From: a bacterium
GTDB taxonomy: Bacteria > Myxococcota_A > Bradymonadia > UBA7976 > UBA1532
DNA: 64,000 bases
Assembly: GCA_030427205.1 (NCBI GenBank)
Contig: JAUHXC010000018.1
Location: 62,001 to 126,000, forward strand
Direction of reading: 5' to 3'
Of this stretch, positions 25,968-34,514 are shown one piece after another. Position numbers and translations under genes: made by a program. The notes beneath the pieces were generated by a model. The model ran no database searches and had not been told where the DNA came from. It saw only the letters and a program-made list of their open reading frames with translations. The number at the start of each line of letters is the position of its first letter. Position 1 is the stretch's first letter.

Positions 25968-27467
25968 ATGTCCTTCGTCGACCCCGAGCGCCATGAGGTG
26001 AACTTCAAGATCGTCTACTGGGGCCCGGGCCTCGCCGGCAAGACCAGCAATCTGCAGTCGATCTACGTGCAGATCCCGGCCGAGCGGCGCAGCAAGATGA
26101 TCTCGCTCGAGACCGAGATCGAGCGCACGCTCTTCTTCGACTTCGAGCACGATCGCCGGCTGCCCGACGGGCGCGGGTGTCGGCTGCACCTCTACTGCGC
26201 GCCGGGCTGCACCCTCTACTACGAGACCTTCGACCTGCTGCCGCGAGGCGCCGACGGGGTCGTCTTCGTGGTCGACAGCATGCGCGAGCGGCTGTCGAGC
26301 AACGTCGAATCGCTCGATCAGCTCGAGCACGCGCTGCAGTCGGCCGGCAGCGACATCGATCACATCCCGCTCGTCTTCCAGTTCAATAAGCAGGACCTGG
26401 ACAACGCCCTCGAACCGACGCTGCTCGCCCGACTGTTCGACCGTTGGGGCCGACCGCACATACCGGCTGTCGCCCAGCGCGAACGGGACGCCATGCGCAC
26501 GCTGCGCACCTGCGCCGACGCGGTGATCGACGCCTGGCTCGCCGATGAGTCCCCCCGGCGGCGGCACCTCCTGCGGCCGGTCCGCGCCGCCCGCCACGCG
26601 GCCGAGGCGCTCGCCGATCCGTCGGTGAAACGGGCGCTGACACCCGATGACCGCCGAGGCCTCGATCGCGTCGAGGTGCGCGACGCCTATGACATCTGGC
26701 CCTACGGACCGGGCGGCGTGGTGCAGCGCGAGACCCAGACGACGCACTTCAAGCTCGTCGTCTGGGGCGCCCGGCGCGCGGGGCGCTCGACCGTGATGCA
26801 GGCGGTGCACGGCCGCTGCCGCCCGGAGAATCGCAGCCCGCTGCGCCGTGCGGGGCTGGATTCCGAGGACGACAGCTCGGGCGCGGCGGGCTGGCAGTGG
26901 GTCGACTTCGCCATGAGCCAGACAGTGCGGCCCGACGGCACCGCGCCGATGCGCTTCCATATGCATGGCCTCGATGGGCCACGGCGGTTCCGGCGGGACG
27001 ACGACCTCTTGCTGCGCGGCGCCTCGGGGGTGCTGATCCTCGTCGACCTGCGCCCGGACCGGCTGCTGGCGGGCCTGCGCAGCCTGGACGAACTGTGGCG
27101 CGCGATGGTGCACGAGCAGGCCGATCCCGAGACGCTGCCCAGCGTCGTGCTGTACACCCATGGCGACGACGATATGGCGGTCGACGCGGCGCTGGTCGGG
27201 CGCCTGCTCGGGCTCGATGAACGACCTGCGGCGCACGGCGCCTGGCCGAGGGACGACGGCGTCTTCGACGCGACGCTGATTCTCCTGCGGGCGGTGCACG
27301 CCCAGGCGCTGGACGGCGGCGCGAGACCAGGCAAGGGTCGGCGCACGGCGGACGACAGGCGCGCCACACGCGGGGCGCGGGCGCGGTTGGCGGCCGATCG
27401 CCACCTGCGCGCGGCGCTGCCCGAGCAGATCGTGCGGGCCATCGAGGCCGACGCCCCGCCGGCCTGA
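25968..27467 (+). CDS. Two-lobed MglA-type GTPase / pseudo-GTPase fusion
   Basis: This 499-residue protein contains two MglA-like domains. The first (about 1-200) is near canonical: MSFVDPERHEVNFKIVYWGP opens like MglA, the P-loop is GPGLAGKT (19-26) and the base-specificity motif is NKQD (140-143). The second starts near 258 (HFKLVVWGARRAGRSTVMQ). Its P-loop lysine is replaced by Arg273 and the expected NKxD is replaced by a THGD sequence, so it is probably a pseudo-GTPase. MglA is a Ras-like switch that sets cell polarity and motility with the GAP MglB; no mglB is seen nearby. The fused lobe could act as an internal regulator or dimer partner. The C-terminal 60 residues are Arg-rich. It starts three bases after the LysR stop. 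Confidence 0.85.
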   Translation: MSFVDPERHEVNFKIVYWGPGLAGKTSNLQSIYVQIPAERRSKMISLETEIERTLFFDFEHDRRLPDGRGCRLHLYCAPGCTLYYETFDLLPRGADGVVFVVDSMRERLSSNVESLDQLEHALQSAGSDIDHIPLVFQFNKQDLDNALEPTLLARLFDRWGRPHIPAVAQRERDAMRTLRTCADAVIDAWLADESPRRRHLLRPVRAARHAAEALADPSVKRALTPDDRRGLDRVEVRDAYDIWPYGPGGVVQRETQTTHFKLVVWGARRAGRSTVMQAVHGRCRPENRSPLRRAGLDSEDDSSGAAGWQWVDFAMSQTVRPDGTAPMRFHMHGLDGPRRFRRDDDLLLRGASGVLILVDLRPDRLLAGLRSLDELWRAMVHEQADPETLPSVVLYTHGDDDMAVDAALVGRLLGLDERPAAHGAWPRDDGVFDATLILLRAVHAQALDGGARPGKGRRTADDRRATRGARARLAADRHLRAALPEQIVRAIEADAPPA

Positions 27468-27474
27468 CGCCGGT

Positions 27475-28545
27475 TCAGCGGGCCTGCGCCGCGCGCCCGC
27501 CGACCGCCCGCAGCGCGTCGACCATCGCCGTGATATCCCCCGGCTCGACCGGACTGCAGATATCGAGCGGGCCGGCCGCGCGTGTGGTCGCGATCACCGG
27601 CACCGCGCGGGCCGCGCCCGCGATGACCGCGGACGGGTAGGCCTCGGCCCAGGCCGGCGCGAGCACCGCCGCGATGTTCGGCCACGGGACGCCGTCCGCG
27701 GGCACCGACTCGAAGCGTGGATGGGCCAGCAACGCCGGCAGCGCGGCGCTGCCCGCTTCGCCCACGAGGCGCAGCTCGGGCATGCGTTCGAGCAGCGCCA
27801 GCGCGGCGTACGCCCCGCCCCGCGCCGCGCCGCGACCGGCCAGGAGCACATGGGTGCGCCGCGCCGGCAGCCGCGCGGCAGGCGTCGGCGGCGCAGGACA
27901 CACGACGCGGTGGGCCGCGATGCCGTCGGCCGCGATCCGACGGGCGACGAAGGCCCCACGCACGAGGATCCGGTCGGCCAGGTGCCGCTCGCTGCGCTGC
28001 TCGGCGATCCAGCGCGCGGGCGGGCGAAAGCGGCGCAGCCAGGGGTCGTCGGGGTGGTGTCTGACGGCGGCGTCGAGATCGGTGTGCAGCGCGAGGAGAT
28101 CGGGCCAATCGTGAATCAGGACCGTCTGCGCCCCGCTGTCCCGGGCGGCCGCGAAGAGCGCCGTCGCCGCGAAGCTCGGGGCGATCACCGCCGCGGGCCG
28201 CCGTCGGCGCAGCCAGCGCGCTGCGATACGGCCGAAGACGATGCGCCGATGATGGGCCACGGGATATTGCAACGACGGTCGATCGGCGCCGAGCCGAGCC
28301 AGCCCCGCGTCGAGCAGGTCGCCGCCGGGCACGCCACGCACGCCGGGCAGGACCCGCCGGGCGAGCGGCGCGGCGATCGCGGCGGGGCGCGCGGAGCGTG
28401 GCGCAGCCGGCCGCGCCCAGGGCGCGAGCACCGTCGCCCGCTCGCCGAGCGCGTCGAGCAGCGGACTCAGCCAGGGGACGGGCTCCGGCGCCAGAACCAC
28501 GACCTCGCCGGCGGGCAGCGGGGGCAGATGCGGCCAGAGGCTCAC
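27475..28545 (-). CDS. Glycosyltransferase-like protein (GT4-type C-terminal signature)
   Basis: This 356-residue protein looks like a shortened GT-B glycosyltransferase. The N-terminal half has a Rossmann-like segment (AGEVVVLAPEPVPWLSPLLD). The C-terminal half carries a GT4-like donor-site pattern: AEAYPSAVIAGAARAVPVIA, then a Gly, then PVEPGDITAMVDAL. No signal peptide or membrane helix is apparent, and composition is extremely Ala/Arg-rich. The start is a GTG overlapping the stop of the VanW gene (GTGA at 28542-28545), so the two are translationally coupled. A role in cell-envelope glycan or glycolipid modification is inferred from family and from the VanW neighbour. Acceptor and donor sugars are unknown. 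Confidence 0.7.
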   Translation of the reverse strand: MSLWPHLPPLPAGEVVVLAPEPVPWLSPLLDALGERATVLAPWARPAAPRSARPAAIAAPLARRVLPGVRGVPGGDLLDAGLARLGADRPSLQYPVAHHRRIVFGRIAARWLRRRRPAAVIAPSFAATALFAAARDSGAQTVLIHDWPDLLALHTDLDAAVRHHPDDPWLRRFRPPARWIAEQRSERHLADRILVRGAFVARRIAADGIAAHRVVCPAPPTPAARLPARRTHVLLAGRGAARGGAYAALALLERMPELRLVGEAGSAALPALLAHPRFESVPADGVPWPNIAAVLAPAWAEAYPSAVIAGAARAVPVIATTRAAGPLDICSPVEPGDITAMVDALRAVGGRAAQAR

Positions 28546-29468
28546 AGATGTGCCTCTGCGGGCAGACCTCGCTCGCCCGGTTCGAGCAACCGCAGCGGCA
28601 CGATGTCGGGCCGGGCGGTGCACGCCACCTCGCCGCAGCTGAGGCAGCTCCGCCGCCGCTCGGCGCTGTGCAGCAGCGTGCGCCGGCTGCGGGCGATGCA
28701 TTCGGCCGGGCCGCACGGCGCGCCGGTCTCGGGGTCGTGGGCCCGGCGCCAGAGCTCGCCCACCCGCTGACGGGTCGGATCGCACCCCTCGATTCGATCG
28801 CCACGCAGCTGCAGCCGGTAGTGGCGGCGCGCCGGCCGGGTGCCATAGGCCGCGACCTCGAGCCGCGTATCGTTTACGGAGACCGCCAACCGCACCGGCC
28901 CGTCCACCGGCGCGATCCGCAGATCGACATAGGGCCAGAAGACAGTGGCGTCGAGGCCCCACAGCGTGCCGGGCGCGGGCGGAACCGCCTCCAGCGTGTG
29001 CCCATGGCGCTCGTGAATGCGCCAGCCGAGGCGGGCGGCGAGCGCGAACAGCGTATTCGACAGCAAGCAGATGCCGCCGCCGAGCGCGGGCACGAGGCAG
29101 CCGCCGCGCAGCTCGAGGCCGTAGACGAAGCCGCGCTCGGCGGCGATCCGACCCAGCGTGCGCCAGAACGACAGCGGGCGATCGGGCGCGACGCAGCGGC
29201 CGTCGAACCACGGCGCGGCCAGGTGCAGGTTGTGCCGCTTGCCCGCTTCGAGGCGCGGGTCGGCGTCGCGGTCGGCCCGTTCGAGGGCGGCGGTCTGCCG
29301 CCCGAGCAGCACCGGGAAGTCGAGCGCAGCGGCGTGAGGCGTCGGCGCGAAGTCGGGCTCGATGGCCCAGCGGGCGAGCCGGCGCAGGCTGTGCGCGGCC
29401 ACTTTGAGCCGGCGCACGCGCTGCTGGGTGCGATCGAGGTCGACGAGGCGGGTGCGGGTGCGGGTCAT
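28542..29468 (-). CDS. VanW family protein
   Basis: This 308-residue protein has the VanW domain signature across about 60-190: GKRHNLHLAAPWFDG, PLSFWRTLGRIAAERGFVYG, and the hallmark PALGGGICLLSNTLFALAAR followed by ERHGH. VanW was named from vancomycin-resistance clusters, but its biochemical role is not established. The C-terminal 60 residues have a cluster of cysteines (CGPAEC, then CLSCGEVAC) that could bind metal or iron-sulfur and is not part of the core domain. No signal peptide is seen. The ATG follows an AGGAC ribosome site. The downstream glycosyltransferase-like gene overlaps it by four bases. No other van genes are present. Confidence 0.88.
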   Translation of the reverse strand: MTRTRTRLVDLDRTQQRVRRLKVAAHSLRRLARWAIEPDFAPTPHAAALDFPVLLGRQTAALERADRDADPRLEAGKRHNLHLAAPWFDGRCVAPDRPLSFWRTLGRIAAERGFVYGLELRGGCLVPALGGGICLLSNTLFALAARLGWRIHERHGHTLEAVPPAPGTLWGLDATVFWPYVDLRIAPVDGPVRLAVSVNDTRLEVAAYGTRPARRHYRLQLRGDRIEGCDPTRQRVGELWRRAHDPETGAPCGPAECIARSRRTLLHSAERRRSCLSCGEVACTARPDIVPLRLLEPGERGLPAEAHL

Positions 29469-29781
29469 CGGGCCGTCCTGGGCTGGTCACATCATTCCAC
29501 AGACCGGCGGTGCGCTTTCAATCTCCGTGCCGCGACGGCATGGCCCCCGTTGGCCCGCGCCGAGGCCATGCCCGCCGGCTTCACGCGATGAATCGCAGCA
29601 TCGCGCTACATCGAGTGTCGTCGGCCGCCGGCATCAGCGACGCCGGCTGACCGGCGCGCCGCGCCGACCGCCCCCTGCCGGGCCCACCGCCGACTCCCTC
29701 ATCCGGGAGTTGACCTGATCTCCCCGCCGCCCCGAGGATGTGGGGCGTCGTGGCTTTGCGCCGCGCATGGAGGAGGTGGGC
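29469..29781. other. 313-bp divergent region between VanW and Cys-repeat lipoprotein genes
   Basis: No gene is supported here. Both flanking promoters should lie in this region. A 6-bp hairpin (ACTCCC at 29693-29698, GGGAGT at 29705-29710) sits about 70 bp before the lipoprotein start and could be an operator. A less GC-rich stretch around 29490-29530 may hold the VanW promoter. Confidence 0.5.
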
Positions 29782-32181
29782 GTGCATCGCTCTGGAATTC
29801 TGCCGCTGCTGTGGGCCGTGGTCCTCGTGGCGGGCTGCGCCGACGTCTCGCCGCTGCTGCCCGACGCGGGCAGCGGGCGCGACGCGGCGCTCGGCTGCGT
29901 GCCCGAGCAGTGCGCTTCGAACCGCTGCAATGATCTCACCGGCGAGTGCCAGCCCCCCGGCTGCAGCGTCGACGCCGACTGCGCCGCCGGTCAGATCTGC
30001 GATACCGCCGTCGGCATGTGCGTGCTGCCTTCGGGCTGCAGTCCGGGCGACTGCCCCGACGGCCAGTATTGCGGGGAAGAAGGCGCCTGCGTGACCGTGG
30101 GTGCCGGCCTGTGCGCGACCTGCGCCACCGACGTCGACTGCGGCAGCGCGAACGATCGCTGCATCGAGGTCGCCGAAGGCCGCGTCTGCGCGGTCGCCTG
30201 CGGGGCCGGCGGATCGTGTTCGGCGGGGCTGACGTGCATCAACGGCCAGTGCATCCCGGTCGCCGGCTGTGGCCCGTGCGTCGGGCTCGACTGCGCCGAG
30301 GGCGAGGTGTGCGATCCGGCGGCGGGCGCCTGCGTCGGCGCCTGTGACGCGGACGGCGCGGCCCCCTGCCCGGCCCCGACGATCTGCCAGCCCGACGGCC
30401 TGTGCCGCGAGTGCATCGCCGACGCCCAATGCGACGAGGGCTTCCGCTGCGAGCCGACCCGCAACCGCTGCATCCAATGCGCGACCGACGACGACTGCGA
30501 CGTGGGCCGCTGCGACGCCCGCGGTCGCTGCCGCGAATGCACCGGCGACGCCGACTGCGCCGTGGGCGTCTGCGATGTGGGCGGCGGGCGCTGCGTCGAG
30601 TGTGTCGCCGACGGCCAGTGCCCCGCCGGGGTGTGCGACGTCGACGCCAACGCCTGCGTGCAGTGCATCTCGAATGACGACTGCCCCGACGGCGGTGTCT
30701 GCCAGCCCGATACCCGGCAGTGCGTCGGCTGCGTCGGCGACGGCGACTGCCCCGGCGGCGCGGTGTGCCAGGCCGGCCTGTGCGTCGAGTGCCGCGACGC
30801 GGCCGACTGCGGCGGCGGGGCGTGTGTGGACAACCGCTGCGAGGCCTGCGCGGCCGACGGCGACTGCCCCGACGGGCAGCGGTGCGAGGCGGGGGCCGAC
30901 GGCGGCGCGCGCTGCGTCAGCTGCCTCGTCGACGGTGACTGCGGCGCCGAGCGGTGTGATCCGGCGAGCCGGACCTGCGTGCAGTGCCTCGCCGACGCCG
31001 ACTGCCCCGACGGCGTATGCGAAGCGCAAGCGTGCGTGCCCTGCCGCATCGACGGCGACTGCCCGGGCAACGCGGTGTGCCGCGAGCAGCGCTGCGTGGG
31101 CTGCGCGGGGGACGCCGACTGCGGCCAGCAGTTCTGCCTCGACGAGGCCTGCGTGCCCTGCCGCGACGACGGTGACTGCGCCGGCGAGCGCCCCCGCTGC
31201 GTGCCCGCGCTCGGCGGCTGCGTCGCCTGCGCCCAGGATGTCGACTGCCCGGCCGGGGTGTGTGACGCCGCCCGCGGACGCTGCGTCGGCTGCATCGACG
31301 ACGGCGACTGCCCCGGTCGCTGCGACGGCGGTCGCTGCGTCGAGTGCCTCGCCGACGCGGATTGTCCGGGCCGGGCGTGCCTCGTCGACCAGCAGCGCTG
31401 CGTCGAGTGCGTGCGCGACGCCGACTGCCCCGGCGGCGCGTGCGGCAACGACAATACCTGCTCGACCTGCCTCGACGCCGCCGACTGCCCGGCGGGTCAG
31501 GTCTGCGATCGGGCCAACGACCGCTGCGTCGGCTGCCTGCAGGACGGCGACTGCCCGGGCGCCGAGGTCTGCGATCTCAACCGCTTCGAGTGCCGTGTCT
31601 GCCGCGGCGACTTCGACTGCGGGCCCAACCAGCTCTGTGATCTGGCCGCCGACCGCTGCCTCGAGTGCTCGGTCGACGCCGACTGCGGCGATGACGACCG
31701 CCCGCTGTGCGACGTGGCGAGCGGGCAGTGCGTCGGCTGCGTCGACGCCCGCGACTGCGCCAATGGCCAAGTCTGCCGCGACGATCGCACGTGCGGGGCG
31801 TGCCAGAACGACCAGGACTGTGGCGGCGCCACGCCGGTCTGCAATCCGGGCCTCGGCATCTGCGTCGAGTGCCGCAACGACGGGATGTGCAACGGCGGCA
31901 ACGTCTGCAACGAGCTCGCCGGGCGCTGCGTGGCCCCCGCCGCCATCTGCGACGACGACGCCGACTGCGGACCGGGGCGGGCCTGCGACGCGGTCTTCCA
32001 GCAGTGCTACTATCTCGACGGCACATGTCGCAGCGACCGGGACTGTCGGACGATTCACCGCTGCGAGCAGATCCCATTCGTCGGCACACGCTGCGTCGGC
32101 TGTGGCCTCTTCGGGTTCCCGGTCGTTTCGTGTCCGGGAGAGCAGGTCTGCTTCTTCGACACGTGCAACCCGCCCGAGTGA
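29782..32181 (+). CDS. Large cysteine-repeat lipoprotein
   Basis: This 799-residue protein starts at a GTG with AGGAGG five bases upstream and has a lipoprotein signal ending in VAGC. The rest is a tandem array of about 25 units of 25-35 residues with the pattern C-x2-D-x-D-C-x2-G-x2-C and then C-V-x-C, running from roughly residue 205 to 735. A looser Cys-rich region precedes the array and a short non-repeat tail follows. The spacing is reminiscent of Dickkopf-type Cys-rich modules, and the acidic DxD positions could bind calcium. Each unit probably folds around two or three disulfides, giving a stiff rod outside the cell. Adhesion or surface structure is inferred. The next gene, another Cys-rich lipoprotein, begins 40 bp downstream. 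Confidence 0.9.
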   Translation: MHRSGILPLLWAVVLVAGCADVSPLLPDAGSGRDAALGCVPEQCASNRCNDLTGECQPPGCSVDADCAAGQICDTAVGMCVLPSGCSPGDCPDGQYCGEEGACVTVGAGLCATCATDVDCGSANDRCIEVAEGRVCAVACGAGGSCSAGLTCINGQCIPVAGCGPCVGLDCAEGEVCDPAAGACVGACDADGAAPCPAPTICQPDGLCRECIADAQCDEGFRCEPTRNRCIQCATDDDCDVGRCDARGRCRECTGDADCAVGVCDVGGGRCVECVADGQCPAGVCDVDANACVQCISNDDCPDGGVCQPDTRQCVGCVGDGDCPGGAVCQAGLCVECRDAADCGGGACVDNRCEACAADGDCPDGQRCEAGADGGARCVSCLVDGDCGAERCDPASRTCVQCLADADCPDGVCEAQACVPCRIDGDCPGNAVCREQRCVGCAGDADCGQQFCLDEACVPCRDDGDCAGERPRCVPALGGCVACAQDVDCPAGVCDAARGRCVGCIDDGDCPGRCDGGRCVECLADADCPGRACLVDQQRCVECVRDADCPGGACGNDNTCSTCLDAADCPAGQVCDRANDRCVGCLQDGDCPGAEVCDLNRFECRVCRGDFDCGPNQLCDLAADRCLECSVDADCGDDDRPLCDVASGQCVGCVDARDCANGQVCRDDRTCGACQNDQDCGGATPVCNPGLGICVECRNDGMCNGGNVCNELAGRCVAPAAICDDDADCGPGRACDAVFQQCYYLDGTCRSDRDCRTIHRCEQIPFVGTRCVGCGLFGFPVVSCPGEQVCFFDTCNPPE

Positions 32182-32221
32182 ACCACGGCCGCGGCACGGG
32201 CACCGCGACGGAGATGAGCCG

Positions 32222-33712
32222 ATGATCGGTCGCTGGATTCCGCTGACCCTCGCGCTGGCGCTGTGCGGGTGTGATCCGAAAGAGGTACCGCCCAAGGACG
32301 ACGTCGGCGTGGGCGGCATGGGAGGGACTGCCGGTACGGGCGGCGACGGTGGCGACGGTGGCGACGGCGGGGCGGGCGGAGTCGGCGGCGGCGCGATGGC
32401 GTGCGACGGCGATGACTGCGAGGCGTGCAATGGCCTCGACGACGACGGCGACGGCATCACCGACGAAGACGTGCCGGGCGCGGGCGATGCCTGCGGCAGC
32501 GAGGAATGCGGCGGCCCCGGCCGGTGGACGTGCGTGAGCGGCGAGTTGATCTGCGCCGGGGTCGGCGCCATCGGCGACGAGGTCTGCAACGGCGCCGACG
32601 ACGACTGCGACGGCAACATCGACGAGGACGACCCGCGCCTGGGCGAGGCCTGCGAGGCCTGCGCCGGAACGTATATCTGCGACGCCGGCACGCTGCGCTG
32701 CTCGATGGGCGTGCCCGAGGTGTGCAACGGGCTCAATGACGACTGCGACGGCGCGGTCGACGAGGACCTCACCCGCCCCTGCGGCGACGAGACCGGCGCC
32801 TGCGAAGCCGGCGTCGAGACCTGCCGCAACGGCGAATGGGGCGGCTGCATCGGCGGCGTTGGCCCCAACGGCGAAGAGTGCAACGGCAGCGACGACGACT
32901 GCGACGGCGTCATCGACGAGCAGCTCGCCGGCTGCAACGGCCTCGGCTCGCCCTGCGACGGCGACGCCGAGTGCAGCACCGGCCTCTGCCTGGACGACGA
33001 CGGCAGCTTCTACTGCAGCCGGCCGTGTGATCCGGCCGAGGCGGACCCCTGTGGGGCGGGCAACCGCTGCGTCGAGGTCGACGGCCGCGCGGTCTGCATC
33101 CCCGATTGGCAGCGCTGCAACAACGACTGCGAGTGCCCCGCCGAGCGGTCGTGCATGCCCGCGGTGAACCACCCCGACGTCGTCTACGGCTGCCGCCCCG
33201 AGCGGCGCGATGGCGACCCGGTCGGCGCGCCGTGCACGGCCGCTGACGAGAACTGCGCGACGGGCACCTGCCTCGCCCGCACCGGCCGCTGCGTGCGGCT
33301 GTGCGCGCCGAGCGCCGAGTGCGGCGGCGCGTCGATCTGCGATGGGGGCACGGTCTGCGCGGAGGTGCCGGGGGCCAAGCAGCCGATCTGCGTCAACGCC
33401 TGCACCGGCGACGACGACTGCCCGCCCTACCCGGGCCTGGGTCCCGACGACCCGCAGGAGATCTGCCGCTACCGACCCGACGCCGACCGCAGCGCCAACG
33501 TGGGCATCTGCGACTGGCCCAACAGCGATGGCGAGGCGGTGGGCGGACCCTGCGAGGGCGGCGGTGACTGCGCCCACGGCCTGTGCTGGCAGCCGAACAA
33601 CGCCGACTTCTATTGCACCCAGGGCTGCGTCACCGAGGACGACTGCCCCGACGGCTGGCAGTGTCGGCCCTCACGGCTCAACGGGCTGGAGGTCTCCATC
33701 TGCCGCCAGTAG
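32222..33712 (+). CDS. Cys-rich lipoprotein with MopE-type metal-binding motifs
   Basis: This 496-residue protein has a lipoprotein signal (ALALCGC) and a Gly-rich spacer (repeats of GGDGGDGG) at about 30-55. Four Asp-rich motifs of the CNGxDDDCDGxxDE type follow (CNGLDDDGDGITDED, CNGADDDCDGNIDED, CNGLNDDCDGAVDED, CNGSDDDCDGVIDEQ). This is the motif annotated as putative metal-binding in the copper-binding MopE/CorA family and is very common in Myxococcota. The C-terminal half (about 240-496) is Cys-rich with DDDC and GDCA units like those in the preceding protein. The start ATG at 32222 has GGAG upstream. It lies 40 bp after the Cys-repeat lipoprotein, so the pair is probably one operon. Surface metal binding is inferred. 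Confidence 0.9.
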   Translation: MIGRWIPLTLALALCGCDPKEVPPKDDVGVGGMGGTAGTGGDGGDGGDGGAGGVGGGAMACDGDDCEACNGLDDDGDGITDEDVPGAGDACGSEECGGPGRWTCVSGELICAGVGAIGDEVCNGADDDCDGNIDEDDPRLGEACEACAGTYICDAGTLRCSMGVPEVCNGLNDDCDGAVDEDLTRPCGDETGACEAGVETCRNGEWGGCIGGVGPNGEECNGSDDDCDGVIDEQLAGCNGLGSPCDGDAECSTGLCLDDDGSFYCSRPCDPAEADPCGAGNRCVEVDGRAVCIPDWQRCNNDCECPAERSCMPAVNHPDVVYGCRPERRDGDPVGAPCTAADENCATGTCLARTGRCVRLCAPSAECGGASICDGGTVCAEVPGAKQPICVNACTGDDDCPPYPGLGPDDPQEICRYRPDADRSANVGICDWPNSDGEAVGGPCEGGGDCAHGLCWQPNNADFYCTQGCVTEDDCPDGWQCRPSRLNGLEVSICRQ

Positions 33713-33719
33713 CGGTGCG

Positions 33720-34514
33720 TCAGCGCCGGCGGCGCAGCCCCGGCAGCACCACGCCGAGCGCCAGCAGACCCAGGCCGAGAGGCAGCCAGCCCGATCCGTT
33801 CGCCGGACGCCCGGGGGCCGCGGTGCAGCCCGTCGGGTCGTCGGGGCTCCGCTCGTCGTAGATCGAGGCGTAGACGTCGCACAGCGCGTCGAGGTCGTCG
33901 GGGTGCAGATCGCGCTTGCTGGTCTCGCCGGGCGGCGCCGAGGCGAACATGGTCGCGTCGGCCACCGATGTATGGTCGAAGCCGAGCAGGTGGCCGACCT
34001 CGTGGGTCAGCGTATTGCGCAGGTCGAAGCGGGTGCGCGGCGCGACATCGGTCGTCGAGAAGCGGAAGTTGAAGCCGTTGACCTCGATGTCGCCGTCGAG
34101 GATCTCACCGGCCAGATCACACTCGCCACCGACGCCTTCGCAGAACGAGACGGTCGTGACCGCGATCACGTCGCTGTCGAAGCTCCAGACGTTCTGCGTC
34201 TCGCGGAAGACGATGATGTTCTTGCCGTCGTAGCCGATGTCTTCCACCGGATCGTCGCCGATCGCCGTGGGGCCGTCGTAGACGAACTCGAGGGGCGCAC
34301 AATCGCGGCCTTCCCACGGGGCGAACGAGAGCGCGACCTGCTCTTCGAGGGTCTCGAAGTCCATGTCATCGCTGCCGTTCTCGTTGATGCAGTAGTGGAT
34401 CTCCCGGGTATTCCACTCCATCGGCGCGCCGGCGTCGGGCGTGATCGAGCGCACATAGGCCGCCGCGTCGGCGGCGCCGAGCAGGACGCCGGCGATGGCC
34501 AGTCCGCGCATCAT
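33720..34514 (-). CDS. Matrixin-like zinc metalloprotease with MYXO-CTERM tail
   Basis: This 264-residue secreted protein has a signal peptide (MMRGLAIAGVLLGAADAAAY) and the metzincin motif HEVGHLLGFDH near 170-180, with the three zinc-binding His residues and catalytic Glu, followed by a Met region (DATMF) as in matrixins. The C-terminus has a MYXO-CTERM-like sorting signal: a Cys in DPTGCTAAPG, a hydrophobic stretch (LPLGLGLLALGVVLPG) and a final Arg run. Such tails are known to anchor proteins to the myxobacterial cell surface after processing. It could therefore be a surface-held protease. Its start overlaps the upstream gene's stop by four bases (ATGA). It converges on the MopE-motif lipoprotein with only seven bases between stops. 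Confidence 0.92.
   Translation of the reverse strand: MMRGLAIAGVLLGAADAAAYVRSITPDAGAPMEWNTREIHYCINENGSDDMDFETLEEQVALSFAPWEGRDCAPLEFVYDGPTAIGDDPVEDIGYDGKNIIVFRETQNVWSFDSDVIAVTTVSFCEGVGGECDLAGEILDGDIEVNGFNFRFSTTDVAPRTRFDLRNTLTHEVGHLLGFDHTSVADATMFASAPPGETSKRDLHPDDLDALCDVYASIYDERSPDDPTGCTAAPGRPANGSGWLPLGLGLLALGVVLPGLRRRR

Noticed and set aside
28542..29468. A vancomycin-resistance cluster
   Set aside because: Only VanW is present, and vanHAX and a sensor pair are absent.
29693..29710. Transcription terminator hairpin
   Set aside because: It lies in a divergent promoter region and lacks a T-run, so it is more likely an operator if anything.
30269..32221. Long plus-strand Ala/Ser/Thr-rich extension ahead of the MopE-motif lipoprotein
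   Set aside because: It is the out-of-frame reading of the preceding Cys-repeat gene; the lipoprotein signal begins at 32222.
29581..32979. A 1132-residue frame opposite the two Cys-rich lipoproteins
   Set aside because: The plus strand has signal peptides, ribosome sites and regular Cys spacing; the opposite frame is an Ala/Val/Asp artefact.
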